A DNA stretch of 64,000 nt, from NCBI GenBank assembly GCA_038093515.1, contig JBBPSI010000006.1, forward strand, positions 310,001 to 374,000. The letters run 5' to 3'. The first letter of the stretch is position 1. Each line of letters starts with the position of its first letter. The notes below the pieces were generated by a model. The model was not told where the DNA came from and ran no database searches. It saw only the letters and a list, made by a program, of their open reading frames with translations. Positions 47,666 to 59,028 of this stretch are shown here, piece by piece. Position numbers and translations under genes: made by a program. The DNA is from Butyriboletus loyo. Its lineage: Eukaryota; Basidiomycota; Agaricomycetes; Boletales; Boletaceae.

Positions 47666-50366
47666 ATGGCATATTTCGCAAGACCCCAGTCATCTAATTC
47701 GGCTGTCAGGATCGTTCATCCAGCGGAACAATCAGACGACCCAAAACCTCTGCCCAAGAGGGGTATGTGCGCCCCTCCTCGTCCGTTCTCATCCGAACTT
47801 CCTTTGGGACAGAATCGCCCCAGCGCCAGTGCAGGAACATACTTATTTACGGGTAATACTCGATTCCAACTCTGCGACTCAGCTATTGATCTGCCATGTC
47901 AGCTCATGTCGGTTTCAAGATAAAGGCTGTATCTACTACCATCCCCCGGTATGACCTTCAGCCCTGTCATTTTCACGCTAACATATTCCCCTCAGTCGGA
48001 CAAATCCACCAATGCGTGAGCGACTCCATCTCTGAAAAATAATAATAAAACGCGTTTGATACATGCCAACTCTCTGCAGAGCACAACCAGATTCTCCAGC
48101 GCTTGGTACCTTGACTGCTCAGGCTGTCAATGCGCCTGTGTTTGTACCCAAAGTCAATTTCAACCCTGTCTCACCTGCGTCTCCGACCACATCTCATTCA
48201 CTCTCCCCCTCGTGAGCCCCACGTCATCTACCGCTGCGCTTTCGCTGAGTGTGCGACTAGTTCCTCCCCCACTCCATACTACTCGAATCACGACGAATAC
48301 GACTTGTATACGCAAAACCTGTCGATTGATGGTTCCAGTCAGTCCCCCGACGAGCAGGATTTAACAAACGAATATCAAGAGGTGGAGCATCCTCTTACGT
48401 ACTTATCAGATCATGTTGGTTTCTTGCCTCTGCCCCACAACTCACAGGCTTAATTCTCAATCATTCGTAGATTAGCCAGGCTGGTTTCGACGACACCGTC
48501 ACATCTTTGAGCAGCTTTTATCAGCCTACTCAACCACCCTATGTGCAGCAGCCTGTCAGTTACACGCTTGTGTTCGAACAGCGACGATTACACTTACTCA
48601 TACTTCAATTTAGCTTGATTATCATCTCTACACTCGGCCGGTTCCCGAATCATTCGCTCCGTCGCACTTTATGTCCGACAGCGTCCGTGAAGAGCTTCAA
48701 AAGCGTTCAGAAGCTGCCCATTCAATCACATATCCGCTCTATAACCTCCCTGACGAGCTTCAGGGCTATCATTCACTCGTTCCCCTCGAACAAACACCAT
48801 CTGACCGGCGAAAATTCTTCAGCTGGTTCTCGACATTATACCGCGCGACGAATGCCAATGATGGCCAACCTTACGCTTTGCGGCGAGTTGAGAGTGTGTT
48901 CTCTTTGGTCAAGGGGAGAATGAAACCCAACTAACCCGTGCAGATTTCAGACTCGTGCACCAGGTTGCGTTTGGCGCGATTGAGGCCTGGTCCCGCGTTC
49001 AACATCCCAATATCGTTAGGGTACGAGAAGCGTTCACAACGCGTGCCTTCAACGATAATTGTCTGTGTTTCGTTCCGTGTGCGTTTCTACTGTTTTGATG
49101 CCTGTCTAATTCATAGCTCTTGTGGTATCGTATGACTACCATCCAAACTCGCAAACGTTATTCGATCTGTACCTACGCCCCAAGCAGTCTGTCTTTCCAC
49201 AGAGTAGATTCGGGGGAACAACAAATGTTGTCGTTCCCGAAGCCGTACTCTGGTCATACATCATTCAAATTGCGAGTGCGTTACAGGCGACTCACGAAGC
49301 AGGGTTAGCGGTCCGCATGGTTGACCCGACAAAGATTCTGCTGACAGGAAAGAACCGGTACTTTTTAACTGCTTTCATTTCATACCTATTCGTTGCTAAC
49401 AACACTCAGTCTACGGATCAGTTCATGCGGTATCGTTGACGTACTCATGTATGACACACAGCAAGATGTTGTTCTTGTTCAACAAGAAGACTTGGTTATG
49501 TTTGGGCGGTTAATTTTCGCATTGTGTTGTGGCAACCTTGCGGCGATTAATACGCTTTCCAAAGCATTGGACATGATGGGAAGGATGTATTCTGCGGATG
49601 TCAAGACATTGGCATTGTACCTTATCTCCAAGCCTGGTCTGCACAAGGTAAAGGATACTTTTCTCAGTACCAAATTGATTCTAATGGCAGATCCCTTGGT
49701 GAATACAGAGCATTGCGCAGGTCATTGAAACGATCGGTAAGACTCGGTTGCTTCATGAGATGGATGATGTCCAAGTGTAGGGATTCAAGTCATCTAATAG
49801 GAACTGCGTTCTGACTTTTCTGTCGATTATAGTGGCACCGACCGGCTCGAGAGTGAGCTCGCTAGCGAGCTCGAGAATGGTCGTCTGATTCGTTTGCTGT
49901 GCAAATTTGGGTTTATCAATGAACGGCCAGAGTGCGTGCTTTTGCCGTTCACGACTTGACCGGTTGCTTAGCTTGAGGGACAGGTTTGCCTGTGAGCCAC
50001 GTTGGTCTGAAACGGGAGACAGGTACATCATCAAGCTATTCCGCGACTACGTGTTCCACCAAGTGGACGAGAATGGAAACCCTGTCGTCAATTTGTCACA
50101 TGTTCTCGCTTGCCTGAACAAGGTCAGTACCGGGGAAATTTATGCAGCTGGGTGCACAATGTCATTGTCATTTTCGTAACAGCTTGACAGTGGAACGGAC
50201 GAACGTATCATGCTGGTCTCTCGAGACGAACAAAGCTGTCTAGTTGTGAGCTACAAGGAGGTCAAGTCTTGCATTGATGCTGCCTTTAGGTGCGCCATAC
50301 CCCGATTGTTGACCGACCGAGCTCATGTTCACTCTGCGCAGCGATTTGTCTCGGGCTTCGCGCTGA
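47666..50366 (+). CDS. PAN3: PAN2-PAN3 deadenylase regulatory subunit PAN3
   Basis: PAN3 recruits the PAN2 nuclease to poly(A)-binding protein for initial mRNA poly(A) trimming. The ATG at 47666 gives [20 protein letters not shown]. Exon 1 (47666-47762) joins 47813-47852 as [16 protein letters not shown], then [15 protein letters not shown], an N-terminal C-x8-C-x6-C-x3-H zinc finger. A Ser/Pro/Gln-rich linker ([15 protein letters not shown]) leads to the pseudokinase: [68 protein letters not shown] and [14 protein letters not shown]. The coiled-coil and knob regions include [20 protein letters not shown] and [20 protein letters not shown]. The last exon gives [10 protein letters not shown]. 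Only 172 bases separate it from Lon. Confidence 0.92.
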
Positions 50367-50538
50367 AGACGAGATTTATGGATAAAATAGGTAGAATTCC
50401 GAAAAAGACGCGAAAAATACATAAAAATAGTTGACTCTGGATTTTTGATGAGCGGTGTCTATTGAGTGCTAGTGTGAGAGTCAAGATGGATGGATCATGT
50501 GAATTCCGGTCGTGCTCTTCCTCCTCCTTGTACTTCGA

Positions 50539-53500
50539 ATGCCATCAGCCTCTCCCCGTCTGCCAGTCCTTCCCCTCCCCCACCCGCTCCTCCTTCTCCC
50601 CACCGCAAGGCTCACTATCCCAATCTCGAGGGCGCTTGCAGACAGTCTACTCGCCATTCTCGATGACCCTGAGTCTGACTCCGACCAACCAATTCTCGCG
50701 GCCATCCCAGTTCCGGTTTCCTTTGAGTCCACTAACAGTGATGTAGCTACGCCGCCGCCCGCCCCGGCCAATGCACCACCGCCCACCCACGGGGTTGCTG
50801 CCCGCGTCGTCCGTCTCGTTCGGGCCCGCGCAGTGGCTTCGCCCACCCCTCGCCACCCCTACCTGCTCTATCTTCATGGCTTAACCCGCATTCGCCTTCT
50901 CCAGCCTCTCGACCTGGACCTCTCCACTCTCGATTCTCTCCCACGGCATGCGGTCGCCTATCCCCCAGCCGGCACGACTCCCTCCCATGAGACCGTCGAG
51001 GCATTCAAAGACGCTGCCCTCGGGCTGCTCGACCGGCTCGCCAAGGATTCCGCCCAGGCTCAGAGGAAAGACGACTGGCTCAAGGTCGCCTCCATGGTCG
51101 AAGAAATCTCTGACCAGCGTGCTGCATGGATGGCCGACGTCCTTGTCGCAGCCATCTCCGGACAATACGCTGATAAACTCGGTGAGTCCAGATCCTCTTT
51201 GTTCTCTTTTCTCAAGAGCGAGTATCACACGGCAACGTCCCGCTAACCCGATTCCGTGAGATAGATTTCCTTGCAGCAACTGAGGTCGAGGACCGTCTTC
51301 GCCGTGCGACCGAGCTCTTTACTAAACAATTGTCTATTTCCGAGGTCTCAAAAAAGATTGCCAGCGCTGTCGACGAATCGCTCTCTCGCCAGCAAAAGGA
51401 ATTTTTCCTCCGTCAGCAACTCGCAGCGATTCAACGCGAGCTCCACAGCTTGCATAGTACGGCCCCTGGACACATCGGCAGCCCTGGTGGTTCCGATTTT
51501 GGAACGGGAAATCCGGGTAGTGAATTGGACGAGGACGAACAGGCAGATGCGGATGACCTTGCAGACCTTCAAAAGAAGATCGAAGCTCTTGACCCAGGTA
51601 GTGAGGAGAGAAAGATTGGTGTTAGGGAGTGGAGGAGGTTGAAACGCATTCCCCAAGGTAGTGTCGAGCATGGTGTGATCAGAACATACGTGAGACTCTG
51701 CTGTATGCAGACGGGTGCAAATGCTAACTCGAGATCTAGCTCGATTGGTTGACGAGTATCCCATGGCCGTCTGCACTGGTTTCGCAGACGACCGTGCCGG
51801 ACGCCCTCATGGATTCAGGGTTCTTGGCCAAGGCTCGGTGAGTCATCGCCCAGTGCAATATCATTTCCCCTTGGTAGTGTCGTACTAATATATTCATAGC
51901 GCTCAGCTCGATGCAGACCACTATGGTCTCGAGCAAATTAAACGCCGCCTAATAGAATTCCTTGCAGTCGTCCGATTACACGCAATTGCCGACGAAGCCG
52001 CTTCGTCATCCCCAATCACAGCAACAGCTGGAGAGCCCGTGCATAAACTAACCAAGGCCTCCTCAGACCGGTCTAATCTCGATCGCGCACTAGTCCCTGT
52101 TTCTAATGGAAGTGCTGTCTCGCGACAAAGTTCGACTCCTATGGAGCCGCATAAAGCGTCGTCATTGAAAAAGAAGAAGGGCATGAAAGGTCCGATATTA
52201 TTGTATGTGACAATGGTCATTCGAACGTCGAATGTTGAATTGAATTCGTTGAACCTGTAGGTTTGTTGGCCCACCTGGCACAGGAAAGACTTCACTCGGT
52301 CAGTCGATTGCAAAAGCTCTAGATCGACCTTTTCAACGGATATCTCTTGGCGGTGTGCGCGACGAGGCCGAGATTAGGTTGCTATTCCTTCTTTCAGATT
52401 ACGAGGAATAAGGAACTCAGGTAGAACTATATATAGGGGACACCGAAGAACGTACGTGGCATCGAGCCCCGGTATGATCGTCCAGGCGCTTCGAAAAGCT
52501 GGGAGGAGTGATCCTGTCATACTACTGTGCGTCCTTTCCGTTGTGATTGATCGTCCCTGGATCTCGACCCTGCGGTTTTGTTCAGCGATGAAATCGACAA
52601 GGTCGGTCATAGCAACTTCCATGGCGATCCGTCAGCTGCTTTGCTGGAGGTGCTCGACCCCGAACAGAATCACTCGTTCAATGCAAGTATAGGTTATTGT
52701 GCTGCTATCGGGATAGTAACTTATCTGCGACTTTCAGGACCACTATATCAACGTCCCCGTTGATCTCAGCCAAGTTCTCTTCATCTGCACCTCAAACACT
52801 CTCGAGACGATATCTGCTCCGCTCTTGGATCGATGTGAAGTCGTCGAGTTGTCGGGGTATACCTACGACGAGAAGATGCACATTGCACGACGGTTCCTCC
52901 TGCCAAAACAAATTCACGCAAACGCACTATCTCCATCCCAGCTTCAGCTCACGGATGACGCCCTGCTGCACATTGCCACAGTATATACCCGTGAAGCAGG
53001 CGTGCGTGGTCTCGAGCGCGCGATCGGAGCAGTTGTCAGATTCAAAGCTGTGGAGTGGGCAGAGTTCCTTGATGCTGGTGCAAGCGAGAGGGAGAACCAC
53101 AAAGAGTGGCATGGTATCATCGAGAAAAACGAGCTGGAGAAGATCCTTGGCGTGCCCCGGTGGGACGGTGAAGAACGAGAACGGGAAGAGAAACGCGGTG
53201 TCATTTACGGGCTTGTTGTCACTGGCATGGGCGAAGGAGGGATCATGCCTGTTGAGAGCACAATTCTTCCCGGTGCTGGGAGACTGAAGTTGACAGGCAG
53301 TTTGGGGGACGTTATCAAGGAGAGCGGGGAGATTGCCCTGAGCTGGGTGAAGTCCCATGCATTCGAACTCGGGATCACTGCTGGGCGGGGCATTGATCCT
53401 CTGAAGGTCCCAGCCTCTATTGATCTTCATCTTCATCTTCCTGCCGGAGCTCAGAAGAAGGATGGTCCAAGTGCAGGTATCGCAATGGTAAGGAAACCCC

Positions 53501-53912
53501 GCCTTGAGTATCTTGCATACTCATGTCACTCACGGTGTTTCAGACGTGTGCTTTTGTATCGTTGCTCAGCGGCGCAACAGTTTCAAAGGACGTTGCAATG
53601 ACGGGCGAGGTTAGTTCATAAAGCTGTAGCCATATCCTCATGTCATCTTTTCGACAGATCACGCTTCGCGGGCGAGTGACGGCCGTTGGTGGAATTCGGA
53701 TGAAAGTCCTTGGTGCCCACCGGGCACAAATTCGCAAGGTTATTCTTCCGTGGGCGAATAGAAAAGACGTCGAACACGACGTCTCGCCCGAAATACGACG
53801 CGAGATGCAGTTTTGTTTCGTCCGTACGATTGACGAGGCGCTCGACGCTGCGTTCGGGCAGGGAACGCTGGGGTGGAGGAGGCAGGCTGTCTTGTTGGAA
53901 AGTAGACTGTAA
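50539..53912 (+). CDS. Peroxisomal Lon protease (LonP2/Pln type)
   Basis: An ATP-dependent serine protease for peroxisomal matrix quality control. The ATG at 50539 begins [20 protein letters not shown], with no mitochondrial presequence. The N-domain runs to about residue 230, followed by a coiled-coil ([20 protein letters not shown]). The AAA+ part has IPWPSALVS, Walker [10 protein letters not shown] (52268-52294), Walker B with [12 protein letters not shown], and sensor [13 protein letters not shown]. The protease domain has [10 protein letters not shown], then [16 protein letters not shown] with catalytic Ser (codon 53470-53472), and [16 protein letters not shown] with catalytic Lys (53703-53705). 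The protein ends LLESRL; the final SRL is a peroxisomal targeting signal type 1. Many short introns. About 930 residues. Confidence 0.94.
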
Positions 53913-54457
53913 TTTGTGATGTGTAGATCCCGGTCGTTTTTGCTGTGTGCTTTCGTAACTGTTGACTCGCATATTAAATACAATTCGACGACCTCGTGTA
54001 TAACTAAATCCTTCATAAACGGATGGTTCAATGGAGTAGACTGGTGTTGAATTCTGGTCTCTGGTGATAATTAGATGCACTGCTCGGAATACAGAGAATC
54101 ATTTGGTAAGGAAAATGATCGACAAAAAGACAGATGTTTTGGCAAGAGAGTGAGCACCCGCTGAATCCGATAGTTACTTGGTTGTTCGAGCAAAGAGAGG
54201 AAAGAAAAACTAAAATTACCAAAACCACACGCTACCGTCTTCTATTACATGCGAATGCAAAAAGAGGGGGAAAAAATGGGAATGATATGCTGTGCCTCCT
54301 TCAGATGGCGATTGACGGGAACGTTACACTCAGAATCCGGATTCGAGATGCGGGAAAAGGGGGTACCAAAGCTAATTAGTTCACTTGCACCGGTGAGATA
54401 TAAAGAGGGTTGAATCTGAAAGCATCCAATGGGCCAATGATTGTGCCCGTGGTGACT
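53913..54457. other. Convergent 3' region between Lon and importin beta
   Basis: This 545-base stretch is relatively A/T-rich and free of supported genes, holding the two 3' ends. Confidence 0.55.
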
Positions 54458-57400
54458 CTATGCAGTCGCGCGTTTGATCGTCTGCGGTGAAAGAAGATGG
54501 TCTGCAAAGATGGTATTTTTATGAATATAAACCGATCTCACCTCGCGGGCCCAACGCATAGTCTTTTTCGTGTCTGGTGACATACCACGCTTGTTCCGTA
54601 GGTCTGACGCTATCCATTCGGAGAGTAACAGTTGTTTGAGCTGACCATTGGGGAAGCAGTCCGCGAGGTCACCCAAGAGACCGAAACACAACTTGACAGT
54701 AGTTTCCGATCGGTCATCGTCAGCCAGGCACCGTTGAATGAGTTCCAGGATATTCGACGAGTGAGGAAGTAACATTTCAACTGGAGAAGACGTCGGTGAG
54801 TAAGGGAGGAACACACAAAGTGGCGGCATACCTTTGTCAGTGTTCTTGAAGCCAGTCACAACTCCGGTGTAAGCTTCCAAAATACCCTCGCGCAGTTGAG
54901 TCACGTAGTCAACCAGATCAAAATCAAGCTACCGAGCTATGGAGTAAGTGGACACGATCAAAACCGACGCAGCATAGCTTACAGGATTGGGTTGAAGAGC
55001 ACCAGCCTGCCTCAGCACACTCATCGTGGTGTCAACATAGGGCTCAAACGCAATATTAATCGCGAGTGCAATGTCACCAAAGCACGACAATATAGAGATT
55101 TTGACGTTGCGATTCAAAACTTCGCTCTGGAGATTCTCCAGCAGGACATTCATGAAAGCGCCGGCGTATTGCGCACTCTGATCACCTAATGCGCGTGAGA
55201 TGTCACCAATAATGCCGACGGCAACCATGCATAACTGGGTATCTTCGTGCGACTTGAGAGCAGTGTATAGGTATGGCAAGAACGCCTGGATATATGGAGA
55301 AAAGCCTGCCTCGAGGGCTGCGGTAAAAAATTGCACTGAGAAACTACCCAGTGATGAAGGACAGGTTGTGCTTGCCAGATGCTAATGACCCAACGACCAA
55401 GAATGCGTCTTCGAGAACAGTCGATGTCTTTCCCGCTGCCCGGATGAGTTCGATAATAATAGTCATGATGCGATCTGCCATGGGTTGAATACCGTCATTC
55501 AGTCGACGAACAACACTCTGTAAAAGTCAGTTAAAACCCTATATGACAGTAGCAAAAAGACGGCTCACAATTACAACGCTACACAGGTTGCTTTGCAGCT
55601 CATTCCAGTTATTGCGGTCGTCGACACCAACGATCTGATTCTGTGACACCCGATAAGACTACTGTAGAGTCAGAAGCAATACCACAGACCTGCATCCCCA
55701 GTAATTGTTCCATGCGAACGAGAATGGTGATCAAAGTATTTTGAACGACTGGGATGACATCGGCACTTGCATGGGTGACATAGGAGGCGATAGCCTCGTA
55801 GGCGGAAGTTCGGAAATTGGCCTCGTTAGTTGTCCTAAAAGCAATCATAAGGATCTGGTTGCCTCAGTCCGAGAACACTCACGTCTCTGTAACACGAAGA
55901 AGCGCATTAACAATGCCATCGTAATACAGTGATAGATGGCCAGTTTGCGATGACTCGTTTTCCTCCTCAAGATATCCAAGCTGATCAGCAAGGTTCATCA
56001 AAGCCCAGCAACAGTTGGTCACAATCCGGGGATTATCCTGGAGGCCGGTCACAAGTACAGATACCAAAGGATGGAGGTGAACATCAGGTTTGATTGTGAC
56101 GATCAACAAATCACAGATGCGTCCGAGCGTCCATGCAGTCGTGTCTTTGACATGTATATTGGAGTCATTCATCATTCCGATCAAAAGAGGGAGAGCCTGG
56201 TTCACAAGGGGCATGAGTACGGTGGGATCGGGTCCATCGAGGATTGAGCCAAATGTCATAACAGCAGCTTCGCGTTGATTCCAATCTTGTGACTTGATAT
56301 GAGCCTCGATGAAGGGAATAACGGCTGGGACAATGGGATCCGCAACTGCCTGTGCAATGAAGCTCAAGCATGTGCCTGCAGACATGGAAATATTCCACTC
56401 GTCCTCGTCGGCGTCTTCATCCTGACGCGTAAGAAGGGACAAAAGCACCGGGATAACTTCAGGTAACGCGACCTTTGCGAAAAATTTTGACTCGACCTCT
56501 GGCGGTTCGCCGTAGTCAGCAGCCTGAGAAATGTAATGAGCGACATAACCCGGAATAGGAAAACACGATTACCTCCCGCGCTTCGTGAGCAAGCTCGATT
56601 TCTTCTTCGCAAACAGTCGTCCAAAACTCGACGGCCTGTAATGCTACGCGCTCATCATTATGTTTCATGCCCATGACTGTCAGCTGAGGGTGAAGGGTCA
56701 GCACATAGGAAGGTTAGGTACTGGATGAGCACGCACCCCAAATAGTGCCTGCTCCATGTAAAACGCCATCTTGTCGTAATAAAGGGCCATTATCTTCACC
56801 AGACATTCAAATGCACCGACTTGAACGGCTACTGAAGGATTCTGGGTAGCTTCGCACACGACTTGCATTATGTAGTTACGCTCGCCCTGTCAAAACTCTT
56901 GAGCGATAACAGATGGTGCAATTCACATGACACACCTCACGCTCAAAGTTCTCGCGGACGAATTCAAGAGAGTTGTACAACGCTTCCACAGCAGCCAACT
57001 GAACGTCCGAGGAGGGCTCGTCCTTGCGAGCCCCATGGATCACAGCAGTCAGGATCTCGTTTGATCGCAGGCTCAAAATCTCAGGTTTCTGGAGGAAAAT
57101 AGTGAGGCGATAAGAGACTTATTAGTTAGACGACGCACAATCGACTCGCAGATGTAACCGATTGTCTGCAGTGTAGCGATCTTGAGATTTGCGTTGGTAG
57201 AATTGTTTACAAAGCCGAGAAGTAACTCGATAAGATCTGGCCATTGATCGTGTGGAAGCTCCACTGTTGCAATCGCGGAAACCACCTGAGCAGCGAAAGA
57301 GCCTGCTTTAACCACGGGAGAGGCAAGAGTGACCAGTGTTTCTTGCTTGATCTTGCTCTTGGCAACGGCGTCGAACGCCAGCCACCTGTTGGCGAACTCA

Positions 57401-57790
57401 GTTTGTCTTGTAGTATCCTGGATAACAGATGTAAAGACATTTGAGGGGGAGAGAATCGACGCGTTTACGTACACGAGCAGACAATGCATTTTTGAGGGCG
57501 AGAGCTGCAGCGTTGCGGATGTGTAGTTGTGAGTTCTCGTTGGCGAGCTCTGCGGAGAGCATGGCCATGTACGCTGGCTGGAGGGACGGAATCAATGGAG
57601 GTCCAGTCGTGCGAGCCAAGACATACATAGTTCTCTCTCGAGGCATTCTCAAGTTGCTGGGTAGCATTCTGACGCGTATTCGCGTCTGTGAGTAGGGGAG
57701 GGTCAGTATATCGGTGCTCGCTATCTCGTGCATGCAAACGAGCGGCGTACCGGGAGATAGGGTATTTGCTAGGAGTTCGCTGGCGTTCAT
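54458..57790 (-). CDS. KAP95: Importin subunit beta-1 (Kap95)
   Basis: A soluble HEAT-repeat receptor that carries importin-alpha/NLS cargo through nuclear pores and is released by Ran-GTP. The ATG at 57790 ([13 protein letters not shown]) opens an importin-beta N-terminal domain ([19 protein letters not shown]). HEAT repeats follow: [60 protein letters not shown], the acidic [19 protein letters not shown] loop typical of importin beta, and [20 protein letters not shown] with [12 protein letters not shown]. After the final intron the protein ends RWARE|TIKRATA. The length (about 860-870 residues) is normal and all regions expected in order are present. It is divergent from LSm7, sharing a 335-base promoter interval. 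Confidence 0.95.
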
Positions 57791-58125
57791 GATCAGGACT
57801 TGATGGTGCGTAAGGTCGTCGTCGATGAGCGAGTAGACAGAAATGTCTGTAGTCAAAAGGCAGTGAGAGCGCACGTCTGATTTGATCTTTTTTTTTAGTG
57901 CTGTTTTCGTTGATGAGCTTTCTTTGTGGGTTGAGGGAGGGCAGAACAAGACGCGCGGCAAGCGGGTGTTCAAAAATTATCATCCTCAAGGCCCCTGCTC
58001 CAGGCAACGACCACGACCTCTCCTACACCGCATAACACGTCAATCCACATCAAATCGTAGGTAATTCTCGTATCACTCGTCCGATTCATGTAGGTAATCC
58101 AAGCACCCGCAGCACCCATTGATCC
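57791..58125. promoter_or_regulatory. Shared divergent promoter interval of importin beta and LSm7
   Basis: 335 bases between two oppositely oriented ATGs. No TATA box is evident; an A-run (T8 on the minus strand) lies at about 57890-57897. Co-regulation of two housekeeping genes is plausible but inferred. Confidence 0.4.
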
Positions 58126-58698
58126 ATGGCAGATCGGGTCTGTGCTGCTTTTCCGGCATCCAGTCACTCCCTCACTCCCTTCACAGGTTCGTGGTGCTGC
58201 ACGAGGTGGCCGTGGCGGTCCTGTTGCCCGAGGTGTAAAACCACCACCACCTAACGCTGATCCAAAGTAAGCGTTCTACCACCCACTAGCCATTCATGTT
58301 GATAAGACTCAAGTAAGAGCAAGCGCGAAGCCATCCTCGATCTTTCAAAGTATGTGAACGAGAGGATACGGGTCAAGTTTACCGGTGGTCGTGAGGGTAC
58401 GCTCATTACGTCGTCCTTCCTATGGCGCACACTGAGCCTCCCCCGACAGTCAAAGGCATCTTGAAGGGATACGATCAATTACTCAATCTTGTGCTTGACG
58501 AGGTCGAAGAGGAGCTCCAAGGTATCTAAATCTCCGTTCCGATCCTCACGATCTGATCCTCTGTCACATCGCCAATCAGAACCTGAACCTCACACACGCA
58601 TGTTGGGGTTGGTTGTCCTTCGTGGACCAACTATCACGCTGTTGAGTCCCGTTGATGGTTCTGAAGAAATTGCAAATCCTTTCATCGCACAGGAATGA
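58126..58698 (+). CDS. LSM7: U6 snRNA-associated Sm-like protein LSm7
   Basis: LSm7 is part of the LSm2-8 ring on the U6 snRNA 3' end and of the LSm1-7 ring in mRNA decay. A 12-nt first exon (58126-58137, MADR) is joined to 58187 onward (RGAARGGRGGPVARG), giving the usual RG-rich N-terminus. The Sm fold then follows: NKREAILDLSKYVNERIRVK, FTGGREVKGILKGYDQLLNL (Sm1 motif with G-x-L-x-x-Y-D-x-x-x-N), VLDEVEEEL, and the Sm2 motif LGLVVLRGPTITLLSP ending EEIANPFIAQE. About 140 residues. The tiny first exon is inferred from frame and splice sites; the Sm domain itself is certain. Confidence 0.88.
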
Positions 58699-59028
58699 TG
58701 GTGTCTCACTCAGTCACTCACCTCTTCCCGATCGCCGAGTCCGCCCCAAAGTGAAGAAGTAATGTACCTGCACTGCGCCTGCTGGGCAGAACGATCCATG
58801 CCATGTATTCGAATCCTGTCACTTCACTGTAGTAGACTGATTACATCAAGTCGTTTCGAGCTCAAATGATTATGTGAAAGCTACAGTGAGCATAACGTGG
58901 CAAGGACCCCTTCAAGCTTAAGCGCGCTGTGGCTTCCCAACTGAGTGTCTCGTGGGGAAGAATGCCAATTTCAAGCGCTCGATCATCTATTACTACCAGT
59001 TCCAGGAGCGACTACAAGCCAGTTCGCG
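58699..59028. other. Convergent 3' region between LSm7 and the Cid1-like gene
   Basis: 330 bases, no supported gene; likely 3' untranslated sequence from both sides. Confidence 0.5.
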
